Position numbers and translations under genes: made by a program. This document shows, one piece after another, positions 1-12,368 of a stretch of 64,000 nucleotides of DNA. Origin of the DNA: Thermothielavioides terrestris NRRL 8126. Lineage: Eukaryota; Ascomycota; Sordariomycetes; Sordariales; Chaetomiaceae. How positions within the stretch are numbered: the first letter of the stretch is position 1; every line of letters begins with the position of its first letter. The DNA lies in the NCBI RefSeq assembly GCF_000226115.1, contig NC_016458.1, positions 806,001 to 870,000 on the forward strand, written 5' to 3'. The notes beneath the pieces are model-generated. The model was given only the letters and a program-made list of their open reading frames with translations. It did not search any database and was not told the origin of the DNA.

Positions 1-816
1 TACACTCGACGATGGACTCTGGGATTAAGTTCTTGGAGACGAACTTCTGGGATTATATGTCCTTGGAAGGGGAAAGAAGTCGGACGAGCTGCATCAAGTA
101 GCCGACACTGTCAATTGGCGGTAGCTTTGAGGTTGCCATGGGTTGTTCATTCGGTTCTTCGGCATTAGGTCGGGGACACAGGGCAGAGTAGCATAGCACA
201 CAATACAAAGGGGCTGACCGTTACGACATGTTCCATCCTCGCTCAGTGTGTTTGTATTCATCATCGATGGGGTAACTTCCGAGCAACATCGGTTTTTCTG
301 ACTTCTCCCGATGTACAGGATGCCGGTTTCCGAACACACCCAGCCGCCTTCTACGAGCGACTCCACCACAAGATGACGCAGCGGCAGCAGCTGCTGCGGG
401 GAGTTTGAGTGCGTAGGAGAAGGGGGAACAGAGTGTTTATGGACAGGTTGATGACGGGCAGCGATCACAGAAAGCGAGAAAGGCCTCGAGGCAATGACTC
501 GAGAGCAAGCAACAGCCCTCGATAGCAGCACGCAGGCAACGGAAGCACAGAAGCACAAACACCAAGTATCGCGGGTGGTGGAAGAACAAGTTGTCCGAGC
601 AAACGCCAACCGAGTCGATTGCTAACTAGGCAATCAGAGCTGGAGCCATATGTGCAGGCCCTTGCGGAGACGGGGGCCGAAAGAGCGCGATTCAAGAGAG
701 CAGCGCTCTTTTCAGGCTGCTCCTAGAACATCGTCTGCGGTGACAAAACGGCAGAGACGAACCAGACAGAGCAATCGACGCGCTACCATAAAGCCTCCTG
801 TGTCCCAATACCAGCA
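1..816. other. Left edge, no gene recognised (flank of the mating-type locus)
   Basis: No convincing coding region is visible. Open frames here start at non-ATG codons and their translations are low-complexity or match nothing I know. Because apn2 lies immediately to the right, and in Sordariomycetes the MAT idiomorph lies between sla2 and apn2, the MAT genes are expected just left of base 1. No HMG-box or alpha-box segment can be read in these 816 bases. Confidence 0.5.
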
Positions 817-3101
817 TTATCGACCGCTCCAGTCACTGCTCCAGATGAAGGTTCGGCAACGAAACTCGGTTCCCTGCTCTTTGTCGCCCGAGGGACCCAG
901 CGGACGAGCACACATGAAGAAGGACCGGCCTGCGAATGGCTTTGTCAGCTGGGGCCGGCGAACGACGGGATAATAAAGGGAGACACTGGGAATGCAGTGA
1001 TGGAGGGGAAGGCATCTAGACAACTGGAACATGGAACAAGAGACACAATGGCCAGGAAAGGTTTACAAGGCGCGCCATGGCGCGGGGTTGGGAGGGGAGA
1101 CACATACCGCAATTGATGCCGGGCTTCTTGGTGACCAGCATCTGACAATCCTCGCCGTGCTCGCATTTGGGCACGACCCTCTTGCCAAGCAGCTTGCCCC
1201 AGGACTCCTTTGCCTGGATGGGGTCAAACACCTTTTCCGAAGAGGAGCCCTCAGGCTTTTGGCTTTGCTCAAGAGTGTTGTCGACGTCATCTCCTGTGGA
1301 GGTACCGCTGTTCGATTCGGCGCCCGAAGCGGTTTGCACGCCAGGGCAATCGCGGTCAGCCTTCAGCTCGGGGCTCGATTCATCGACACCCTGGGCTGGG
1401 GTGGGGGGATCCTCGTCTGGGACCGGTGTTTTTGGCTTGAAGAAACCTTTCAGAGTGCTCTGCGAAGAGCCCGTAGTTGAGTTTGTGGAACCCGCTCTGT
1501 TCAAGTTCCCCTTCCCTTTCTTCTGGGGCCGGCGCACGGCCGTTGAGGACTCTGCTTGCCGCTTCGTAGGAACCGACTTTTGCGGGGAGGCCGCGCTATT
1601 GGGGGTTGTGCTGCTGACTGAGACCGACGCAATTGTTGGGTTTCTGTCCGAGCCGGGAGTTGTGTTGTTCTCGAGGATGCCAGTGGTTTTTACCCCGTTT
1701 GCGGCATCCAGAACGCCACGGCCGTCTTGATTGTCCATCTGAGCCTGTGTACTCGTCTTTGCAGACGGAGCGCTCTTCTTGAAGAACATCTCGCGAATGC
1801 TTTGTCTGCGGTCAAACTCGGGAATGAGCTTCGCTGAAGTGGGAAGAAGATCCTTGGAGGACCACTCCCGGAGTCGCTTGCCGCCTTTGAACATGCCTGC
1901 CGGGTTCATGACATCCTCAATGGGGACATTGGTATCCCCAAAACTGACGGCGTCACCAATCGTCGCGTATACGGGACAATGATCGGATCCAAGGAGCCCC
2001 TCTTGGATATTGGCGTCGATGAACCAGTCCTTGATTCCAGAGCTGCACAGCACGTAGTCTATTCGACTCCCGAAGTTGCCTGGCCGCGCATTCTTCTTCG
2101 TCTCCCAGCAGGTGAACATGCCTGCACGAGTGGGATGAAATTCTCTGCAGAGATCCCACAGGACTGGCTCTTCTCTGCCTTCGTCTCTCCCTCCGACGAC
2201 AGTTCCCCCAAATACTAAGTGGTTGAGAAGGCGTCGCGGGGGCGTCGACATGAACTCGTCAAGCGTCATGCCCTCCTTTCGCAGTCGTTCCGCCAAGCCA
2301 GCGGTGTCCAGCGGAGAGCGCACGATATTCAGATCGCCGCACAGAAAGACTTGCTTCCCCATGGCGACCAGGTTGCGCACTCTGACGTCGATAGCGTCGA
2401 TGTAGGCCTCGCGGAACTCGGTTCTCGTCTCGTCTCGGGTGGCGGGGCTATAGACTCCAATAAGAACGAAAGCAGGGAACTCCAGGATCACGCAACGGCC
2501 TTCAGAGTCGAGCGTTTGTTCGTCGATTGAATCCGAAAGTTGTCCGGGCTTAGGGTATCCGCCGATTTGCAGGTCCGAAGGGAGCTCGCGGAACTTTGTG
2601 GAGGAGTTCGGCGGACAGAGAACGCCGGTAATGCCTTCTTCTGCGCGGATCGGGCAGCACTTGGAGGAACGCGTGTAGATGGCTACACCAGAGTATCCTG
2701 CAATTTTGAATTAGCAAGCGGAATTGAGTAGGCCGGAATGGCAGGGAGTTGTCCGTTTGCGAACCTTTCTTGTACTTGGGGAAACTGAAGTAGACATCCC
2801 AGCCCGGGACCAGGACCATGTCATCCCTCAGGTCCTTGCGCTGAATCTTGGTCTCCTGCATGACGACGATGTCTGCCTCGAGGGTGTCAAACATGGCCTA
2901 CAGCCACAGTTAGCGGCCTGGTCCCTGATAAGTAGGCGTGGACTCGTCGAACCTGGAACGAGCGGTTCTCCCGCCATGGCTGGTATCCGAATGGATTCCG
3001 GATGCCGTTGACTACACAGCATATCAGCAAGGGGAAGAACGACCAAAAGACATGCAGTTCAGGCCGTTTTTACCGTTCCACGTCGTGATCCGGAGCGGCA
3101 T
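817..3101 (-). CDS. apn2: Class II AP endonuclease Apn2 (DNA lyase 2)
   Basis: Exonuclease III-type abasic-site endonuclease of base-excision repair, nuclear. Exons 3101-3074, 3011-2953, 2897-2765, 2697-1108 and 929-817 sum to 640 codons plus stop. The start gives MPLRITTWNVNGIRNP, the usual Apn2 N-terminus. Catalytic motifs are visible: MQETK (metal-binding Glu), CGDLNI (GDxN) and GSDHCPVYA (SDH). A PCNA-interacting box of the exact QxxLxxFF form (QSTLKGFF) sits at about residues 486-493 in a long disordered Ser/Thr/Pro-rich tail. The protein ends with a GRF zinc finger (CEHGEDC ... FFMC ... FRC) that is split by the last intron. It is divergent from cox13, as in other sordariomycete MAT flanks. 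The family call is firm; the intron borders come from consensus sites and frame continuity. Confidence 0.95.
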
Positions 3102-3831
3102 TTTCCCGTTGAGTCTTGAGCCCTCAATGCTTGTAGCTTCGGCGAGGGCTCTCTCGGAAGGGATGGATGCTCGAGAAATCGGCCAAGACTCAGATACCGA
3201 GTTGGGCGCTGGGGAGACGAGAAACACAAGATGTGCTACTCGGATACAGGGCGGAGTAATGGTGCGGGACCCATTCGTTCAGTGATGCGATTCTCCTGTG
3301 TGGACGGTTCATCGATTGACAGCATCTCAGAATGGAGGTGAAAAGCCGCCGCTTCACATCCAGAATACGCATCACTGGCCACGACTGTCTGGCAAGAGAC
3401 CTCTTATTCTTATTCTCATGCGGGAACCATCATGGGAGAATACTAGGAGCGCCTCTTAATTTCTGCTTCGCCACGCCACATTTACGCGAGTGCGAAGGGC
3501 AGGCAATCAAGCACGATCGCTCCTGCCGATCGCGAAGTCACCTGACTTGCCCAACTGAGAAGTTCGCATCAACTGGGAACTCACGTGACCTGAATCTGAA
3601 TGCTTGTTATGTCATCATCGGGCTTGGCGGGCCATTGGCTCGTGCGCGGCCCAGTGAGCTTGCCGCACCAGCCCGAAGTCTAGCCGGAGTGGTCTGACCT
3701 CACCAGCCGAAGCTTGAGCCAAAAAAAGGGTCTCTTGCTTCACCTTTACTTGCCGAGAAGCTCCCGGACCCATTGACACACCGCACCACATCGAATTGAG
3801 CCGTCGTCCGTCGTCGACACGTTTAAGCAAC
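3102..3831. promoter_or_regulatory. Shared divergent promoter of apn2 and cox13
   Basis: 730 bp between two start codons that point away from each other. It contains a CACGTG palindrome at 3582-3587 and an inverted CCAAT box (ATTGG) at 3634-3638, about 195 bp upstream of the cox13 ATG. CCAAT boxes are bound by the HAP/CBC complex, which commonly drives respiratory-chain genes in fungi. The link to cox13 is inference. Confidence 0.5.
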
Positions 3832-4698
3832 ATGCTTGCCCAGCGCCTGACTTCCCGCGCTGCGCAGCGTTTCGCAACGCAGCTGCGCGCCCAGGCTCCG
3901 CGCCGCTTCGCCAGCACCGAGACCGAGAGCCAGTTCGTGCGCGAGCGCCGCGCCGTCAAGGAGCACGCTGTTGCCACAACTGGTGAGCATCGCCGTGCGT
4001 TCCGGTGATCAAGTGGCCTAGCTAGGACGGCGCTGACTGGAAGCAGAGCTGTGGCGCAAGATCAGCCTCTAGTATGCCCACCCCGCCCTCAAACCCTCTT
4101 TCAGCCTGCTGCGTGGTTTTCGTGACGACATTGTCCCAATGCCCCAAGACCAACGAACATGGGACGACACCCCTTCGGCGGCACTGGAGACACAGAGGAT
4201 CTTTTCGCTGTGGTGAAGCCGAGGCGTGCGGCGAGGGTTGCAAAAAAAAAAAAAAAAATGGAGAAAAGCGCGAGATGGGATTATGCTGACATGTTGCCCC
4301 CCCTCAAAACAGTGCCGTCCCGCCCGCTCTCCTGCTTTCCGGCCTGAACGCCTACAACCTCTGGAACGAGCACTGGGAGCACTGGGAGCACCTGCCGCCT
4401 CTCGAGGAGCGCACCGAGTACCCCTACCAGAACATCCGCACTCGGAACTTCCCCTGGGGCGATGGTGACAAGGTACGTCTTTCTCTACGAGCCCCTACGC
4501 CGTGTACCAGGAGACTGATTTCTTTCGCAGACCCTTTTGTACGTATATACCCTTCAAGAACTCCCGGCTACCTGTGGGCGATCAAGAACAGATCCGCGCC
4601 ACAGAGAGAGGCGTTCTCGATGGATCAATCGCTTGCTAACCGAAACGAACAGCTGGAACGACAAGGTCAACTACCACAACAAGGACAAGACCACCTAA
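3832..4698 (+). CDS. cox13: Cytochrome c oxidase subunit VIa (Cox13)
   Basis: Nuclear-encoded subunit of mitochondrial complex IV, inner membrane. Five coding exons (3832-3982, 4047-4071, 4313-4472, 4531-4538, 4653-4698) give 129 residues. Two are micro-exons of 25 and 8 nt. The N-terminus (MLAQRLTSRAAQRFATQ...) is Arg-rich, acid-poor and amphipathic, as in a matrix-targeting presequence. It is followed by ELWRKISLYAVPPALLLSGLNAYNLW (a single transmembrane helix, residues about 50-75) and the family signature YPYQNIRTRNFPWGDGDKTLFWN. Intron 2 carries a run of 17 A (4242-4258). The start is the first ATG in the frame. Its place between apn2 and apc5 matches the conserved MAT flank. The 8-nt exon is required to join FPWGDGDK to FWNDKVNY. 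Confidence 0.93.
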
Positions 4699-5172
4699 GT
4701 GGGAAGTTCGTCATTAATTTGACCGTCGTTAGAGGAGGACGGAAAGACAATGGGGGTGTACATGTAGACGATCAAGGAAATACGGCGAAAGCTGACAGAC
4801 AACTGTACATGTTTCCTAGCGTCGAAGAACCGGAATCCAGGAATGAGGCCCGTTCGCCGATACTAATCGCGTGATAGTTGCTTGCGTGCTCGCTTGTCTA
4901 CACAGTAGGAACTGCTTGCAAGCAGAATGCTGGCCGGTGCAGGTGTCTTGGCACGGGAAAGTTGAGGGGATAGAACCTTGACGGCTATATCGGGGAGCAC
5001 CGAGTCAGAAGAAAGTGCCTCTTCATTGCCGGGCATAAAATTTGGGATACCCGAATCGGCAGCCACTTTTTACCGACACCAATACAGTCGCCAGCGCAAA
5101 TATCAGAAGCTGTCATCGGTGTTCCTGCCTTCATCTCTTCCCTTGGCCTCGTGCTAATTCTCCTGTCCCGCA
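4699..5172. other. Convergent intergenic spacer cox13/apc5
   Basis: 474 bp between two stop codons facing each other. No gene seen; expected to hold both 3' UTRs and polyadenylation signals. Confidence 0.5.
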
Positions 5173-7624
5173 TTATCTCCTTGCCATCTCCTCCTCCCAT
5201 AACCTCAGATACGTATCAATACACTCAGCAGCTCGCACATGGTCCCCCTCGGCCCTAAGAACCGTCGCTTTCTTCGCCATCATCTCGCATCTCTTGTTGA
5301 CATCCTCCACCGCCGAAAAGCACTGGTACCCGGCGTCGAGCGCCTTGAGGGCTTTAGCCAGCATCTCGGCCCGTTCGGTCGCCCTGCCGCGGCCCTGCAC
5401 TTCTCCCGCCAGGCCTATCCGCGCGTCTGCCAGCAAGCTGTACAACACCCCGTTTGTGTAGGTCGCATCCGTCTCGAGGCTGCGGGGCAAGACAGCGACG
5501 AGAAGCTGCTCAGCGGCCGCGAACTCGCCGAGCGCGTTGAGAATGTTGGCTACCGCGCCGATTGCTTGCCACAGCAACGCGACGAGACGGGCGCGCCACG
5601 CCATGCCTGCTGCGCGCATGGCAAGGGTAAAACCTTTCTCTGGCCGGCCGATGCAGTCAAAGAGGTGGACTTTGGCGAGCAGTAGACGGATGCGAAGAGA
5701 CACGTCCCTGTTTTCCTCCCGGAGTTGGGACATGAGCTTTTCGATCTTGCTGAAGGCAGCGTTGAAGTCCTGACGCCGGGTGAGTGCCTCGATATGTAAC
5801 GAGTCAATGATGAAGACCAGATCGGGGTCGATATCCTCCGGGCCGCTCTGGAGGAGCTGGTAGAGTAGATTCTCAGCGGATTCGAGGTTATTGTGATGGA
5901 GATCGCGGCGCAGTTTGAGAATGCCACGGTAGAGGTGCCAGTATTGATCAGGTTTTGCGGAGCGGAGCATGCTCGGGTCGATGGTGTCCAGCTTCGCAAA
6001 CGCATCCCCGTACTTCCCTTTCGCAGCCAGTAAGCCGGCCATCCGGCAGGTGAGCTTCAGCCGATCGTCAAGGACCGCGCTGCGCCCGTGACAGCGGAGA
6101 AACACGTCGCAGACCATGGTCGAAAGAACACCGAGACCGAGCCTATCCCACAGAGCGATGACCAACGAGAGCTGAGGGCCGATCATCGTCTTCACATTCT
6201 TCTCCACAATGAGCTGGGAACTTCGCACCATGCTTTCCATGGAAGCCGAGACACTCTCGCCGTTTGCGAGCCCAAGCTTGGCCTCGCTCAAGAGCGCCGA
6301 GCTCCAGAGTATCCACATGCCCGTCTCCTTCGCTTTGGCCCGGAGGAACACGAGCGACTCCTTACCGGTGCCAAGCATGCTGCTGTCTTGGAGCTCTCTG
6401 ACAAGGTTAGGGTGAGCTCTGCCAAAGTGAAAGAACCAATTCAGAGCGAAATTGAGGCATGTCGTATCTCTGTTTTCTTTGGCTGTTGTGATCGCTTCCA
6501 GCATGGTTGCCACGGCCTCTCTATGGCAGCCAAAGTCCGACTGCACAATGCCGAGGTTGAGCAAGGCGTATTGGTAGAACAATCGATCCCGGCTCTGCAT
6601 GGTGTAGTCGAAGTATCTGTGGAGGTAATCGAAAGACGCTGGGAGGTCCCCAGCTCGCCACGAATCTGAAAAGCTGCCTTCGTCAACATGACACCCGTAA
6701 TATGGTATCAGAAAGAACTTACCTGAGGTAATGCGACAGGCTTGGGACAGTACGACTGCTCTTCAGCAGCGTCTGAAATTGCTCCCTGATCTCTGTCGGC
6801 ACCCTGACTCCGTACTCTGTTCCCGTTAGCCAGCTCACCAAATTTCATAATGATTCGCAGAATATCATACTCTGCACCTGCTCAATCTGGAATTCAAGCA
6901 GGCTCTCTATTTCGTCGGTGCTAACAGGCACCGTAGCATCTTCGTCGTCCATAAGCAGCATGTTTCCGTACGCTGCCACGGCAATCTCGTCCGTTTGATC
7001 GCCCCATTCGTGCTCGCCGGCCAAGAGCACCGAGTCAAAGCTGAGCCGGCTGTAGTGGGGGTTGCGGCGTCTCCAGTATGCCGCGGTAGGCTGGCGGTAC
7101 TTGACGAACACCTTCCAGAGCTCAGCCGCCTGGCTGAACTGCATCCTCGAGAACTCCAGGTACGACCTCCTGAGGAAGACGCCGAATGGGGAGTTGCGCG
7201 AGAAGAGCACGCCGGACGGAGGCTCCTCGCCCCGCGCCGCGAGCTCCCTCAGCTCGGCTTTCGTCCTCTGCAGGAGGTTCGGTAACTGGTCAAAGAACTC
7301 GTGCAAGCTGTGCAGCGAGTCGATCCCCCAGAGCTTCTCCAGGAACCTGTCCCAGAGGCGGCGGCCGGGCAGACGATCAGCGGCGGGATAGCCGCCCAGC
7401 AACTCCTCGAAGTGGTGGACAGACGCGATCAGTTTGATCGTGCTGTCTGCCTTCTTCCATCGCTCGGCGAGGCCCGCGGATGGATTGATCAGGCTGCAGT
7501 CCAGGAGATGAGTTGTAATGAAGTCGATCACCGGAATGATGGCATCGTTCGGAACGGCCCCTTCAGCGTACAGTTCAACGAGAGCCAGCAGGCCGATCCT
7601 GGCAGGAGCGAGATACCGCGGCAT
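5173..7624 (-). CDS. apc5: Anaphase-promoting complex subunit 5 (TPR protein)
   Basis: Scaffold subunit of the APC/C ubiquitin ligase that drives mitotic exit, nuclear. Exons 7624-6871, 6816-6723 and 6673-5173 give 782 residues. The N-terminus MPRYLAPARIGLLALVELY matches the Apc5 start; an in-frame ATG 14 codons further up (7666) is possible but less like the family. Residues about 170-220 hold an Apc5-type segment (RRSYLEFSRMQFSQAAELW). The C-terminal two thirds are helical repeats with TPR character, for example the LGIVQSDFGCHREAVATMLEAI stretch. All three exons join in frame with CTAAC-type branch sites. It is the third member of the conserved apn2-cox13-apc5 block. Confidence 0.88.
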
Positions 7625-8542
7625 GGCGTCCCATGGGTGAAGAAGGTCGCCGCCCCTGCTCGGCAAGTCAATGAAATTGGCTAACTAGGTGCCGTATCTT
7701 GGGTAAGGGACCAGGAGCAAGATGATGCTTGACGTCTTATTCGTCATTCGAGAATTCGAGAGCGAAGCTGTCGCCTTGACCGAGCTGTTTCGCTCCGTGA
7801 AAGGCAGTGGAGCGCAGTGGAAGAAATGCGTAACGTATCCGCGGTCTGCTCAGTTGGTGAGCAGAAGGAAGTGTCTTCCAACACTGGAGCCTATGAGCCC
7901 CGTCCGTTTTTCGGGACCGAATTCCTTACTGTGACTCGAAAATGCCGTTTGGCCAGGGAGATTCTTTGCTCACGGTGGAAGTCGCGATGCACGCGTCCAG
8001 ACACTGGCGTTCCTTGGGGAGAAAAATCGGGGTTAGGGTTGATGTTTAAGTGCGCCCAACAAACAGGTTTACCATCCACTTTTCGACATCCCTCTTGCTC
8101 AAACGACAGAGTATCCATGCTATTTATTTCCCAGGAGACAAGGCAGCTGAGTTGGTATTTGAAACTCTCGGCAGGTCATCCAACCCACAAAGCTCCTCTC
8201 TGACGGGTTCAGGGACCACTCGCAGCAAATCAAGAAACGCGCGACATAATTGTTGCGGCCAGTTCCACACTGAGGTGCCTCGTGAAATCTGCATGTGGCC
8301 GACAATGCTGAGAGTAGGGTATTCGAGAAACGAAAGAAAAGAGGTATCACTATAAACATGCAGAAACGAGTGTCAACAGAGCGCCCGGCAGAAAGCTCCC
8401 GAACCCAAAGCCCATTCATTCCCTCGTCCGTCGCAATGCCCGAGCGCCAATAACCCATTCAAAAATGCAAGAAGGCAGACTAGCGATATCCCGGCTGCCG
8501 CCTCGTCCACGAGTGTCCAACCCGAGTAGACCGTGAGAGGGC
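7625..8542. promoter_or_regulatory. apc5 upstream region / 3' region of the RING gene
   Basis: 918 bp with no recognisable gene. It includes a telomere-like GGGTTAGGG 9-mer inside 8029-8040, about 410 bp upstream of the apc5 start. Confidence 0.4.
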
Positions 8543-11148
8543 TTAACGACGATCACCGTCTTCCCCTGACGCTTCCCGCTCCCTCGAAAAGGATGAGTTG
8601 CCCGCCCAGCGGCTAGTCAGGGCAGAGAACCAAACATCGTGGCGGGCCGGCTGCCACTCCTGTCTGGATGCCTGGGTCCACGTGGGTCCCCGCTCGAGAT
8701 CATCCACCCGGTTCGGAGAAGGGAGCCTGTTCTGATAAGTATCCGAGGATTCGCCGCTGCTATCGTAGCTATCCTCCCGGAACGGCTCGTACTGCGGGCC
8801 CGGCGAAGAATGGCGAGCGAGCGATCGGACAACGTCACTCTTGCAAATTGGGCATGTGCGCCGTCTCGTGGTAAGCCACGGCGTTCTGGGGCCAGGTCAG
8901 CACGGCTCAACCTTCTGGTGTGCTTCCGGATTCGCGGGTTGGCTTACATGCACTCAGCGTGAAATTCATGTCCGCAGGGAAGGCGCATGACCCTGCTGAC
9001 ACCGTCGACGTACTCTTCCAAGCAGACAACACACTCCACTTGTCTGCCCATGTACTTTCTCCATTGGCTTGATGTTCCGCTTGGCTTCTTCTTCTCGCGA
9101 GAACGCGTCCTTGCCGTCGGCGAGACGCCGTCGGGCCCCAGCAAAGCTGCGGCTTCTGGGACATCTGTGGTGGTGCGAGATCGAGGTCGCGACCGAGAAG
9201 AGCCTTGGAGTAACGGTGTGGTGGGCGAGGAGCTCGCTGGCGACGGTGTCCTCGGCGACTGTGTCGGCGACGGGGCGACTGCGTGATATGTCCGTACCGG
9301 CAGCTGCTCTATCACTGACTTCGGCGCTCTCCAACGCCGCATCCGAATCTTGACCCGAAGAATGAGTAACGCGTACACAACTGTCAGTGTTATCAAAGGA
9401 CTGATCACTAGAACCAAAAGGGTGTCGAAAAAGGGGCTGGCGCTGCCAGTAGGCGTGATGGTGACCCAAAGGCCCTCGCGCGCCTCATTTCCACCTGCGG
9501 ATGGAGGAACCGGCACCGGATTGGTGGCCGGAGGGCTTTGGCTTTTGTCTGACATTTGATCTTGTTTATGTTTTGAGTCGTCCTCGCCACCGAAGATCCT
9601 GGGGAAGAGCCCGCGCCCTCGGGGGTAAGAGGAACCAGACGTTCCAGGACTGTGCGTAGCAGCGTTTTCAACGGCGCTTGCTTTGTATCGCCCACTCCTT
9701 GGGGCGTTGATGCCACCCTCTGGTCTGTCGATATCCGCAGACGGGCCACGACCTGCCTTGCCAACTTGCCTGGCCGAAGGAGCTGAATGGAAAAGCTGGG
9801 CATCGCCATTGATGGACTTCCTTGTTGTCGAATCCTCGTTCCTCTTCGCGGTGCGTCCAGGCAGGTCGGAATTGCGCCAGTTCCGAGTTTCAATATGGGA
9901 GCCGCCGTCCTGAGCTTCACCTTCTGCCGTCTTGCCAAGGCTATTCTTGGTAGGCTTGTCCAAGTTGTTGTCCGGGTTGTCGACCAAGACCCGGTCAGAG
10001 CCGGCGCTGCTTCGGGTTCGTCCCCAGTCGGAGGAAGTACCTTGATCGCCACTCCAACGGAAAATTCGCGAAATCCAACTTCTTCGAACACGGGTAGATC
10101 TTGCGATCTCAGGTGGAGGGCTTTGCTGGGCAGGCGACGCCAGCGCCGACGTTCTGGACGCAGCCTTGGCGGAGAGCACTCTGTCTCTCGACCTCTGATC
10201 CTTTCCGCCCTTGACCGAGCGCTGGACGCTTAGCTTAGGCTTGCCGTGCTCGTCAAGAGTATCCTCGATGAAACTACCGGGTTGCGTGAGTGAGGAAAGG
10301 AGGTGGGCGGTCGTACGGGATGTGAAAACGGAGGGAATTGTGACGTTGTCCACATTGCCCCGGGCAAACATTTGGATTAGAGGTCCCCCCTTCTGGTTAT
10401 CCCCGACAATGACAGCGATGGCTCCACGTCGCTGCGCCCATTTGACCTTTTCGAGAAACCCACAACCGCCTCGACTAAGGAGAACAATCTTTCCCGTGAT
10501 CTCGGCCGATTCCTGAATTGACTGGATATCAGCATGGCTCGATGCCGAGGTCGTCGTTCCTTCGCTCCGAGTGCTTCGCGTTTGCTGGTGAAGATAGTCA
10601 TCTGTTCCGTCGTTCACGGGCTTGGACTCGCGTTCAGATGGTTCCTCAACCGCGTCGCGATCGACCACAGGGTCCATTCCCAAATCAGCCTTTGGGCTCC
10701 TGCCGTCGGCTGCGCCGTGGGCGCGCTTGTTGCTGATGGAGCCCCGCTCTGCCACTTGGAGGGCAGGCTGAGACCTACCATCCTCCCAACCGGGAATATC
10801 GCTGCATCCCAACTCGCCCTCTCCATCGCCGTCCTGGAGACTCTCTTCAGAGAAGCCACTGCCTATCCACAACTGTCCGCTGAGGCCGCTAGCAGGCAAA
10901 GGAGGTCCGAACGCGGCGGGTCGGGCGGGGAAGAAGGTGCTGTTGTCATCGGTAAGGCTGATGGCCGCGTTTGGTGGAAATAGCGAGAACGGCGCACTGA
11001 ACGAGAAGAAGGCGCGGAGCGACGACTTCTGCGCGGCCAAGGGTTGAGCTGCCGGGCGCGGGCGGCCGAACGAGCTGACGGACCGATAGATGAGGAAGAG
11101 GGATGCGGAGCAGAAGAGCACGAGGATAGCCACGCGAGGAGGCCGCAT
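8543..11148 (-). CDS. PA-TM-RING type E3 ubiquitin ligase
   Basis: Predicted single-pass endomembrane E3 ligase. Exons 11148-8948 and 8885-8543 encode 847 residues. Order: N-terminal signal/anchor (MRPPRVAILVLFCSASLFLIYRS), protease-associated domain (about residues 235-300, with VLLSRGGCGFLEKVKWAQ), long disordered Ser/Arg-rich region, transmembrane helix near residue 585 (LLVLVISPLITLTVVYALLIL), Pro/Ser-rich linker, then RING-H2 finger CVVC...C-x-H-x2-H-x2-C...CPIC near residues 715-765. The single intron falls inside the RING, right after the EFHAEC ligands; splicing restores HAECITPWLTTRRRTCPIC. The family includes yeast Tul1-like and plant/animal PA-TM-RING ligases acting in Golgi, endosome or vacuole sorting. 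It is divergent from the valyl-tRNA synthetase gene. Confidence 0.85.
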
Positions 11149-12368
11149 CGTGCAGTGGCTGCCACGCGCGGGGCGATGATGGATCCAAGGAAAGGGCTAA
11201 ACCTTGGGAGTAAGGGTCCTTAGGATACGGAGGGGAACATGGATGATACAGGGCACTGCTCGAGGAGTCAGGCCGCGCCGCCGTGTTCTGGCATTCGCGA
11301 GAACGGGCAGTCTAGGTAAGGTAGGCAAGGGAGTTGGCGATTCTTGCTGTTTTAGACCTCGGGAGCGATAAAGTCAAGCGACAGACGACACATGATGACC
11401 TCGACTTACAGCACCAGGTGCGGTGGGGCGGGCACCTGCCCACCAAGTGACTTGACCGTGGCGAATGTGGAATGCTCGTCGGGCCAGCTCCCATGGTCTT
11501 CCCCGCATTTCCTTGGCTCACTTGTTTTTGGGATGGCCAGGGTTCGGGTTCAGCCCCGCGCCTACCCGCTTCTTCTGGCTCGACCACTTCCATCCATCCA
11601 CACGATCCATTTCTCCGGACTTCTTGACAGTACGGATTACTGACACACAGTTTCCCATGTTAGCAATACCACTGCCTCAGGGAATAAACTTGGAACATCA
11701 AGATCCACGCTGTTAGTTTAACAACGCTGTTACTGACCAGCTGGAGTGAGCTTGTTTACCTGTGCTGTGGCGGAGCATGCGTCTCTCAAAGGGAGTGCCA
11801 TATGCCTGAGGCGGGGCACGTTTATCTCCTCCCGTCCAGCTTGACGGAAAGCCTTGCAGGGAGCTTCACCAGGTCTTGCAACCCTAACCCAAGGTGGGCC
11901 TTGGACATCGTGCACTTCCTCGCATTGAAATTCTGTTATACTACCTACCTAATTTACATACAACCATTCCACAGTATGTAAGGAGATAAAGCATTGATTG
12001 GAGTGGTACATCTTACTTTTCACTCATCCAAATATTCCTTCATAGTAAGGCAATGACATAAGAAGTTGTTTGAGCATTTCGAAGCAGCGTCGGTGTCGAT
12101 GAAGGAGAAAAGCGATCGGGCGCGATATTGCGGACCAGGGGTTGTTGATCTCTGCCGGCCGGTGGAGCCCATTCCTCCTCGCCAGCCGCTGCAAAGTTAC
12201 AAGCCACCTCCAATACGTTCCATACCTTCCGTTACCAGTTGACTCATGCGTTGACCCCTCCTGGAGCGGCAGAAATTCCTGCAGCGCCTGATGAAGGGCC
12301 CCTCTTAAAAGTCACCTCCCCACCTACCCGGCTTTAGTCCATTGACTCCTCCGGAACAAAAGCCCTGG
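11149..12368. promoter_or_regulatory. Divergent promoter region RING ligase / valyl-tRNA synthetase
   Basis: 1.2 kb without a gene. It contains an exact CCCTAACCC at 11882-11890 and a TACCTACCTAA tract at 11942-11952. No tRNA or other RNA gene seen. Confidence 0.4.

Noticed and set aside
94..609. 171-codon minus-strand frame at the left edge
   Set aside because: It begins at TTG, has no internal ATG before the last third, is Cys/Ser/Pro-rich without pattern and matches no known family or MAT protein.
8029..8040. Telomere or interstitial telomeric repeat
   Set aside because: Only about one and a half TTAGGG units; too short for a telomere, better considered a promoter motif.
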